Shown one piece after another: positions 57,822-64,000 of a DNA stretch of 64,000 nt. Position 1 is the first letter of the stretch. The number at the start of each line of letters is the position of its first letter. Below the pieces are notes generated by a model. It saw only the letters and a program-made list of their open reading frames with translations. It was not told the origin of the DNA and did no database searches. The DNA is from JACNJF01 sp050288105 (lineage in GTDB: Bacteria > Pseudomonadota > Gammaproteobacteria > GCA-001735895): NCBI GenBank assembly GCA_050288105.1, contig JBNKDE010000013.1, forward strand, positions 1-64,000, given 5' to 3'. The position numbers and the translations under genes were made by a program.

Positions 57822-59759
57822 TTAGCGCGTCAGTTGGCTGGGATCCATCGGTCGGTAATAGTAGAACCCCTGTACCGAGTCTACGTTGTTTTCACGTAAA
57901 AACCGGAGCTCTTCAGCGCTTTCAACGCCCTCGGCGAGAACGGTCATTCCCAGTCCTTTTGCCAGCGCAATAATCGTTTTAACGATAGTCTGGTTTTTGG
58001 GTTCATGCGTGATGTTGCGGATAAACGAGGTATCAATCTTGAGTTTGTCGATTGGTAGATGTTTTAGATACGAGAGGGAAGAGTACCCGGTTCCAAAGTC
58101 ATCAATAGAGATGTGAAAACCCCTGGACTTTAACATTTCTAGCAATAGGGTCATTTTTTCCGGGTTTTCGAGGATGGAGCTTTCGGTAATCTCTAGCTCA
58201 ATGCACGAAGGTGGGCATTGGGTTCGCTCGATGATCTGATCGAGCGTTGCAATAAAATCGGGATGTGAGAGCTGTCGTGCCGAGACATTGATAGCCATAG
58301 TCCCTTCCAGAAGGCCTGATTCCTGCCATTGAAGGGCGGTTTGACAGCCTAGTGTTAAGACAAATTTTCCAATGTCGTGGATGAGCCCGCTTTCCTCACA
58401 GATGGGGATAAACGTTGCAGGCGGGATATATCCATGCGCTGTTTCCCAGCGTAACAGCGCTTCATAGCCGATAATTTTCTCGCTTTTAACATCCACCTGA
58501 GGCTGGTAGAAAAGTTTTAGTTCCCCTTCTTCCAGTGCCTTATTCAAATTGCTGGCTATCGTGGTTCGTTGTAGCGCATTCTGGATGAGTTCTTCACTGT
58601 AGAAGTAAAAGGTATTTTTTCCGGTTTTTTTGGCTTTATAGAGTGCAGCGTCAGCACACTGGAGCAAGTCTTCAGTGGTATTGGCATCTTTGGGGTAATG
58701 GGCGATACCGATACTGCCCGAGGTGTATATATCGATGTCGTCGATATGAAATGGATGGTTGAGTCCGTCCATAAGCCGGTTCAGAATCGCGTGCAAAGAG
58801 GCTTCTTTTTCGTCATACGGCGTAATCATAAGAAATTCATCGCCTCCAGTACGAACGATATAGGTATCTGGAGGAAAAATGCTTTTCAATAGATGGGTAA
58901 CCTTGATCAGTAGTTGATCCCCGATATAGTGTCCGTAAGAATCATTAATTTGCTGAAACTCATCCAGATCAAGGAACAGTAAAGAGAAGGGACTTTGCTG
59001 TGCATCGGTCATTTTTTTGCCCAGGGTCTCAGTGAGGCTGAGTCTGTTTGGTAGACCGGTCAGTGGATCGTAATGTGCGAGCCGGTCAAGGCTCTCTTTC
59101 GCATCCAGTAGTGACTGTTCGTGTTTCTTAGCGGCAGTAACATCGCGAGAAATCCCGAAAAGTCCGATAGGTTTTTCATTGGCGACGCGTATAGGGCCTT
59201 TAGTTACCCAGAATATGATGGTCTCTCCAGAAGAGGTTGTCAGCACTTCCTCGTGACTGGTGATCCTGTCGTCGGCAATAACTTTTCTGTCCATTTCACG
59301 GATCATTGCCGCATCATTGGCGGTGAAGATCAGCTCATCCGTATTGCCGATGGCATCCTCCACCTGGACGCCCGTGATGCGGGCTGCCGCCTCGTTAAAA
59401 AATACATACCTGCCTTCAGAATCTTTGACAAAAATGGCATCAGGCGAGCTATTGATAATTGTTTTAAGCAGGGTATCTTTTTCGATCAGTTGCTGTTGTG
59501 CTCTGTTCTGTTGTTCAATGTGATGCTGGTATTCGATAAATGCCTTGTGCAAAAATTGGTAGGTGAGAAGATAAAGTAGCAGGGCAGTGACGAGAATGAA
59601 AAACCATCCCTTATAGGTTTGTAATAGCGTAAGTTGATCGTTGCCAGAGGCAATCGCATTGACAATGGAATCGGAAAGATAGATCCAGAGCGCCCCGAAT
59701 ATGAGATAAAGGAGAGAGATCCAGATCGCACGTTTGATGTTTCGCGAGTTCTTCATCAC
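57822..59759 (-). CDS. membrane PAS-GGDEF-EAL protein (cyclic-di-GMP turnover)
   Basis: The 645-aa protein has two N-terminal membrane helices (about 10-32 and 49-68), a PAS domain with a TTLLKTIINSSPDAIFVKDSEG-like start (about 95-215), a GGDEF domain with intact RTGGDEF and DPLTGLPNR, and a C-terminal EAL domain with YEALLRW, ELEITES and DDFGTGYSSLSYLK. Both catalytic motifs are intact, so it could both make and degrade c-di-GMP, with one activity dominant. The short periplasmic loop suggests sensing at the membrane or through PAS. It is monocistronic. Confidence 0.93.
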   Translation of the reverse strand: MMKNSRNIKRAIWISLLYLIFGALWIYLSDSIVNAIASGNDQLTLLQTYKGWFFILVTALLLYLLTYQFLHKAFIEYQHHIEQQNRAQQQLIEKDTLLKTIINSSPDAIFVKDSEGRYVFFNEAAARITGVQVEDAIGNTDELIFTANDAAMIREMDRKVIADDRITSHEEVLTTSSGETIIFWVTKGPIRVANEKPIGLFGISRDVTAAKKHEQSLLDAKESLDRLAHYDPLTGLPNRLSLTETLGKKMTDAQQSPFSLLFLDLDEFQQINDSYGHYIGDQLLIKVTHLLKSIFPPDTYIVRTGGDEFLMITPYDEKEASLHAILNRLMDGLNHPFHIDDIDIYTSGSIGIAHYPKDANTTEDLLQCADAALYKAKKTGKNTFYFYSEELIQNALQRTTIASNLNKALEEGELKLFYQPQVDVKSEKIIGYEALLRWETAHGYIPPATFIPICEESGLIHDIGKFVLTLGCQTALQWQESGLLEGTMAINVSARQLSHPDFIATLDQIIERTQCPPSCIELEITESSILENPEKMTLLLEMLKSRGFHISIDDFGTGYSSLSYLKHLPIDKLKIDTSFIRNITHEPKNQTIVKTIIALAKGLGMTVLAEGVESAEELRFLRENNVDSVQGFYYYRPMDPSQLTR

Positions 59760-59955
59760 TATGGTAACGATTTAACATACTGTGCAAAGGATAAACTATA
59801 ACATATGGGTCTTTTGAAAAAAGCCGCTAGTACTTAAGTGTGAACAACATCAATAAACCGTAACACTGGGGAATAGCGCTGACTAGCAGGTTAAAATATC
59901 TGTCTACGGACAGAGTTTGATCCTGATAAGAAACCCGCAAGGAGCTAGCAAAGTA

Positions 59956-61287
59956 ATGTTTAAAAACCGGAAAGCAATACTACTGAGTGCGCTGTTTATG
60001 CTATTGACTGGCTGTGGAGGAGGGTCGAATAGCGCTGCGACAGCGGAGCCGGCAGCACGCACCTTCCTGATGGGTTCAACACCTTTCTCGGTGAGTCACA
60101 ATGGGAGTGAAACGCTATTCGCCGACTGGAATTTTAATCATGCGGCAGACAGGGATTTACTGTCATTACATGTGGATGATTTTTATGGTGTCCCCTGGGA
60201 TTACTGTGATGCTTCAGGATGTAGTGGGCTACCGCCTTCCTGGGTGTCCAAATGGCAAAACCTGGCGAGTATTGCAGCCGCGCAAAAACAAAAAATATAT
60301 CTGGCGCTCTCTCCTCTTGGTGGGCGGCGTACTCTGGCCCCAAATGTGCTGGCAGATGGTTCCACTCAGGATGGCTGGAATACTCAAATCGACAGCAATG
60401 GTTGCTATCTATTTGATAGTGATGCATCTACAATGACATGGCAGGCTGCCTACATCGGCTATTTAAAATATATCATCGACCTGATTCAGCCGGATTACCT
60501 GAGCCCGGCGGTGGAAATGAACATTCCATTTTTAAGCTGTCCGGCACAACAATCAGCCTGGATTAACTGGTATCAACAGGTACAGGATGCGATTAAAGCG
60601 GCTTATCCGTCGCTGATTGTTTTTCCCACCTTTCAGCTCGAATTTATCTACGGCAACACAGATGAAACAGCCTGTACAGGAATGACAATATCTGACTGTT
60701 TTGACGTTCGCCTGACTCAGGCCTTAAGCATTAATGCTGATCGTATTGCATTCTCCAGTTACCCTGCAACCTGGTCATATAAACCTGAGTATAATTTCAG
60801 CTTTCCGCGCGATACCTTGAGTAAGGTTGCCGCCGTAACGAATCGGCCGATCTGGATATCCGAAACAGGCTGGCAGGCTATTCCTGTGTTAAGCAGTTAC
60901 CAGCATACTGCAGGTGGTAGCTGTGGCTTTGCGATATATCCCGCTACGCTGGATATTCCCAATGTGGGTACGATAGATGTGGCGAATGAGCAGGCTCAAA
61001 GCGTATATATGGAATGGCTGCTGGAACAGGCAGATCAGCAGAATGTGGAAGCGGTGGTGTGGTGGTTAAATCAGGATTATCTGGCTGGTGAAGCCGCACA
61101 ACAATGCCCCTGTTCCCCTGCCGATAGTGCAAGCTGCAAAATACTGGACGACTTTTATGCCGTTGGTGGCGATTACACTGAAATGCTGCTGCGCGCGTTT
61201 GGAAATATGGCGCTACGACGTTACGATGACACACCTCGCCCAGCCTATACACTTTGGCGCAATTATCTGGATAAAAGCTATCGCTAA
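59956..61287 (+). CDS. lipoprotein with a glycoside-hydrolase-like TIM barrel
   Basis: The product is about 443 aa, with a lipoprotein signal (KAILLSALFMLLTGCGGGS). The mature part resembles (beta/alpha)8 glycoside hydrolases of clan GH-A (GH53-like): PDYLSPAVEMNIP offers a candidate acid/base Glu and PIWISETGWQA a candidate nucleophile Glu, with VEAVVWWLNQDY near the end. Several cysteines suggest disulphides. It would act on a polysaccharide at the cell surface, perhaps galactan-like. The GH family was not established. The frame opens at 59917, but MFKNRK at 59956 begins the signal peptide. Confidence 0.78.
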   Translation: MFKNRKAILLSALFMLLTGCGGGSNSAATAEPAARTFLMGSTPFSVSHNGSETLFADWNFNHAADRDLLSLHVDDFYGVPWDYCDASGCSGLPPSWVSKWQNLASIAAAQKQKIYLALSPLGGRRTLAPNVLADGSTQDGWNTQIDSNGCYLFDSDASTMTWQAAYIGYLKYIIDLIQPDYLSPAVEMNIPFLSCPAQQSAWINWYQQVQDAIKAAYPSLIVFPTFQLEFIYGNTDETACTGMTISDCFDVRLTQALSINADRIAFSSYPATWSYKPEYNFSFPRDTLSKVAAVTNRPIWISETGWQAIPVLSSYQHTAGGSCGFAIYPATLDIPNVGTIDVANEQAQSVYMEWLLEQADQQNVEAVVWWLNQDYLAGEAAQQCPCSPADSASCKILDDFYAVGGDYTEMLLRAFGNMALRRYDDTPRPAYTLWRNYLDKSYR

Positions 61288-61303
61288 GCCCCGTATCCTT
61301 GAT

Positions 61304-61332
61304 CAGGCTGAGCAATGGTTTTCCTCAGCCTG
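61304..61332. terminator. bidirectional stem-loop between convergent genes
   Basis: CAGGCTGAG (61304-61312) pairs with CTCAGCCTG (61324-61332) around an 11-nt loop, between the lipoprotein and the homocysteine methyltransferase genes. Confidence 0.75.
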
Positions 61333-61348
61333 TTCAACAACGTTCTGT

Positions 61349-62398
61349 TTATCGTCTGCGCGAGCGCTTGCGTGCCGGACCTTGTGAGGCAGAGCCTTCT
61401 GCTACCGATAATCGTCCCTGCAATTGAGCAACAGCGCCAGTGCTAAGCGCACCCAGTTTATCTTCGATTTGTTCGCGGGTCGGTGTTTCCCTTTTGTGGT
61501 GCTCATCGATTGCTTTACGCATCGCAGCGACATGTTCGGGAAGGGTGCCACAGCAACCACCGATGATGCAGGCACCTGCATCAATCGCCATGCGCGCATA
61601 CTCAGCCATAGTTTCGGCAGAGCCACCGTAGACAATTTCGCCATCCACATACTGCGGTACACCGCAATTGGCTTTGGCAACAATCAATGGCTGTTGCTCA
61701 TTCTCATTCATGGCATTTTTGATATTGACGATGGCGGCAACAAGTTCAGCCGTTCCTACACCGCAGTTTGAGCCGATGGCGAATAAAGGGGTTTCGATTT
61801 TGTGGGTATTTTCCACGATATCTGCCGGTGATAAACCCATCATGGTGCGGCCATTGGTGTCAATACTATAGGTAGTGACAATAGGTAAGCCCAGCCCTGT
61901 GCAGGCTTCAACGGCGGCATTTGCCTCATCAATAGAGGACATGGTTTCAATCCAGAAAACGTCTACGCCCCCTTTTTTTAAAGCTTCAGCCTGCTCGCGA
62001 AAAGCGCTGACCGCATCTGCATGGCTAAGCGCTCCAAGAGGTGCCAGGATTTCGCCCGTGGGGCCTATCGATCCAGCGGCAACGATCTCGCGTCCAGATT
62101 TTTCGATTTCCTGCTTAAGCAGGCGCACGGCTTCAATATTGAGTTCAGCAACCCGGTTATCGGCCTGATGAAGTTTAAGGCGATAGCGGGTACCCCCAAA
62201 GGTATTGCTGAGGATAATGTCGGAGCCTGCTTCAACGAAACTACGGTAATGCGCTGCAATACGATCAGGGTGATCACAATTCCATAGCTCTGGAGCCTCA
62301 CCCGTTTGCAGTCCCATCTGAAACAGGTTGGAACCGGTTGCGCCATCGGCGAGTAGTACATGTTTGCGTTGAATCAGGGTTTGTAACAGGTTGCTCAT
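61349..62398 (-). CDS. homocysteine S-methyltransferase family protein (betaine-homocysteine type)
   Basis: The product, about 349 aa, has the barrel and zinc ligands of the family: LLADGATGSNLFQMGL, ILSNTFGGTRYRL, IGSNCGVG with the first Cys, and AGACIIGGCCGTLPEH with the paired cysteines. It transfers a methyl group, probably from betaine or S-methylmethionine, to homocysteine. The C-terminus has a Ser/Arg-rich extension (KRSRRR end) beyond the usual domain. The ATG at 62398 fits the family start; the ATG at 62413 is possible. Confidence 0.9.
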   Translation of the reverse strand: MSNLLQTLIQRKHVLLADGATGSNLFQMGLQTGEAPELWNCDHPDRIAAHYRSFVEAGSDIILSNTFGGTRYRLKLHQADNRVAELNIEAVRLLKQEIEKSGREIVAAGSIGPTGEILAPLGALSHADAVSAFREQAEALKKGGVDVFWIETMSSIDEANAAVEACTGLGLPIVTTYSIDTNGRTMMGLSPADIVENTHKIETPLFAIGSNCGVGTAELVAAIVNIKNAMNENEQQPLIVAKANCGVPQYVDGEIVYGGSAETMAEYARMAIDAGACIIGGCCGTLPEHVAAMRKAIDEHHKRETPTREQIEDKLGALSTGAVAQLQGRLSVAEGSASQGPARKRSRRR

Positions 62399-62635
62399 GA
62401 TAATTGAATACATTCAGGTGAATTTAATGCTCGAAGTGTAATTCATGAATCAGGTCGTCTGCGAGCAAAAATTGTTGGCGGTCATTCAATCTGCAGGGTA
62501 TAAGAAAAATCTTTGTCTACTGGTTTGGTCGTGTCTCTATCAGGGCCCAGATAAAAACCAGTACAGATTGAAGGTTGAACCCTGGTCCCAAATGGGAAAG
62601 AATGTTCGGCGAAAAGATTAAGGAGCACTCACTAC

Positions 62636-63673
62636 ATGAAAAAGATCAATCTGGGTAACAGCGATCTTGAGGTTTCCCACATTTGCCTGGGAACGATGAC
62701 TTTCGGCGAACAGAACACAGAAGCTGAAGCTCATCAGCAACTCGATTACGCGCTCGAACAAGGCATTAATTTTATCGACTGCGCTGAGATGTACCCGGTA
62801 CCGCCCCGGGCAGAGACCTGTGGTCAGACCGAGCGCTTTATCGGTAGCTGGTTGCAGGGGCAGCAGCGTGATCAGATTATCCTGGCTACCAAAGTAACCG
62901 GTCCTGGGCGTGGCTTTGACTGGGTGCGTGAGGGTGATCTTCAGTTTACTCGTGGTAATCTTGAGCGCGCGTTGGAGGGTTCCTTGCAGCGACTTGCTAC
63001 GGATTATGTGGATCTTTACCAGTTGCATTGGCCAGACCGGAATGTGCCGACATTCGGTCAATATCATTTTAATCCTGACGATGAGCGCGATACCGTGCCA
63101 CTACGCGAAACGATGTCGGTGCTGGGCGAGTTTATTCGCGAGGGTAAGGTTCGTCACTGGGGGCTATCGAATGAAACCGCGTGGGGGTTGAGCACGGTAT
63201 TACGTATAGCCGATGAAGAAGGTTTGCCGCGCCCTGTTTCCGTACAAAATGCCTACAACCTGCTCAACCGGTACTGGGAAAACAGCCTGGCTGAGATCAG
63301 TTATCGAGAACGGGTTGATCTTCTGGCTTACTCCCCATTGGGTTTTGGTTACCTTAGCGGAAAATATCTCGATGACCCGGATGCTGAGGGTCGGGTAACG
63401 ATCTATCAGGGTTTTGCAGGGCGATACAGCAAGGAAAATACCCAAAAGGCAGTGGCTGCCTATGCTGATCTTGCGCGCTCTAACGGCCTCACACCGACAC
63501 AGTTGGCGCTGGCATTCTGTTACTCACACTGGTGTGTGGGTAGTACCATTATCGGTGCCACCAGTATGACCCAGTTGCAAGAGAATATCGGTGCAGCATC
63601 GATACAGCTGTCACAAGCCGTGCGGGAAGAGATCGAGCATATACATCTGAGATACACCAATCCCGCGCCTTGA
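62636..63673 (+). CDS. tas: NADP(H)-dependent aldo-keto reductase, Tas type
   Basis: The 345-aa protein matches E. coli Tas throughout: LGTMTFGEQNTEAEAHQQLDYALEQGINFIDCAEMYPVPPRAE with catalytic Asp and Tyr, ATKVTGPGRG with Lys, YQLHWPDR with His, and STIIGATSMTQLQENI at the cofactor end. Tas-type enzymes are NADPH-linked reductases of aldehydes and ketones, of unclear natural substrate. An AGGAG site precedes the start. It is separated from the upstream divergent methyltransferase by about 240 bp with no other gene. Confidence 0.92.
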   Translation: MKKINLGNSDLEVSHICLGTMTFGEQNTEAEAHQQLDYALEQGINFIDCAEMYPVPPRAETCGQTERFIGSWLQGQQRDQIILATKVTGPGRGFDWVREGDLQFTRGNLERALEGSLQRLATDYVDLYQLHWPDRNVPTFGQYHFNPDDERDTVPLRETMSVLGEFIREGKVRHWGLSNETAWGLSTVLRIADEEGLPRPVSVQNAYNLLNRYWENSLAEISYRERVDLLAYSPLGFGYLSGKYLDDPDAEGRVTIYQGFAGRYSKENTQKAVAAYADLARSNGLTPTQLALAFCYSHWCVGSTIIGATSMTQLQENIGAASIQLSQAVREEIEHIHLRYTNPAP

Positions 63674-63794
63674 ATACGCTTTCCTGAAGACCTAGCAATA
63701 TACCAGGTCATTGGGTTTAACAGGTCCAGCAATTTATGAAGTGTCTTGTCGTAATAGCACAGCCTCTGCATGACAGTTTGTGCCGAATGCAGAT

Positions 63795-64000
63795 TCATTC
63801 GGCTAGCGGATGCAATCCAAAACCCATCTGTTCCAGTTCAGCGCGCGCTTCCGGTTCTTTCAACAGGGCGATAAAGCGCTGTATCTGCGCACTGTCCCAG
63901 CGTGATTCGGGGACAGCAAAATCATAGTGCTCCTGCTGCATAGGTATAAAGGACAGGCCATACATATTGGCTACCGTATCTATCGCAACCCCCCAGTCGG
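63795..64000 (-). CDS. 3' end of a substrate-binding (PBP-like) domain protein, partial
   Basis: The minus strand encodes the last 67 or so residues of a protein that runs off the window. They read DWGVAIDTVANMYGLSFIP, then EHYDFAVPESRWDSAQIQRFIALLKEPEARAELEQMGF, ending at the stop 63795-63797. This is the typical end of the PBP-like (molybdate-type) domain found in ModE-like regulators and MoeA-fusion proteins. The N-terminal part is outside the window, so the exact type cannot be decided. Confidence 0.7.
   Translation of the reverse strand, partial: DWGVAIDTVANMYGLSFIPMQQEHYDFAVPESRWDSAQIQRFIALLKEPEARAELEQMGFGLHPLAE

Noticed and set aside
1..64000. CRISPR arrays, rRNA or tRNA genes, complete insertion sequences with transposase
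   Set aside because: No regularly spaced short direct repeats, no recognisable RNA gene and no transposase-like protein were seen; faint tRNA-like sequences cannot be fully excluded by eye.

Overview
The window looks like chromosomal DNA of a gammaproteobacterium, probably environmental or aquatic. The evidence is the gene content: a 2-methylcitrate pathway of the AcnD/PrpF type, creBCD, aceK, rraA, a Tas-type aldo-keto reductase, a BenE transporter, a class I FbaB aldolase, integron-type gene cassettes without an integrase, and many non-coding dispersed repeats. No rRNA, tRNA or CRISPR array was recognised. The species cannot be named from the sequence alone.

Layout. 1-2800: an AT-rich accessory patch with a convergent TcmP / DUF5131 pair, flanked on both sides by copies of a structured repeat. 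2850-5560: a class II P-type cation ATPase. 6250-10813: gntR-acnD-prpF, half of the methylcitrate locus. 11100-18760: GNAT, a GST/tautomerase pair divergent from a LysR regulator, creBCD and a DinB-like protein. 18975-24260: accessory DNA with a serine hydrolase, two or three integron cassettes with recognisable attC sites, a degenerate prpC 3' fragment, an unknown secreted protein and a lysR 3' fragment. 24401-30964: prpE-prpB-prpC (read right to left), rraA and aceK. 31075-36840: a secreted repeat protein, a papain-like protein coupled to a histone-deacetylase-like enzyme, and an EamA exporter plus PLP-dependent dehydratase divergent from a MocR regulator.

36976-46440 is the most interesting part. 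Cyanase (cynS), a CynDAB ABC importer and a sigma54 activator (CynF type) form a cyanate module of a known kind. Three well-formed sigma54 promoters (GG-N10-GC) are visible: before cynS, before cynDAB, and before a four-gene operon (OsmC-like, acyl-CoA-dehydrogenase-like, DUF302, rubredoxin-rubredoxin reductase fusion). Similar GGACA/TGTCC activator-site clusters lie upstream of all three. The last operon therefore appears to belong to the cyanate regulon. Its OsmC lacks the second cysteine and its dehydrogenase-like protein lacks the usual catalytic glutamate, which suggests an uncharacterised redox function.

46500-64000 holds a Panacea-type antitoxin overlapping a two-helix membrane protein (candidate toxin), mntP, benE (whose stop codon lies in a 238-bp MITE-like element), a thioesterase, a patatin, LysE, fbaB, an alpha/beta hydrolase with a lipoprotein, GNAT, a broken FN3-like gene, a GGDEF-EAL protein, a glycoside-hydrolase-like lipoprotein, a homocysteine methyltransferase, tas, and the end of a substrate-binding-domain gene. 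At least seven copies of one dispersed element (two sequence families, A and B) share a common predicted fold: an outer stem enclosing two hairpins, next to a separate hairpin and a TTTCACACGC end.
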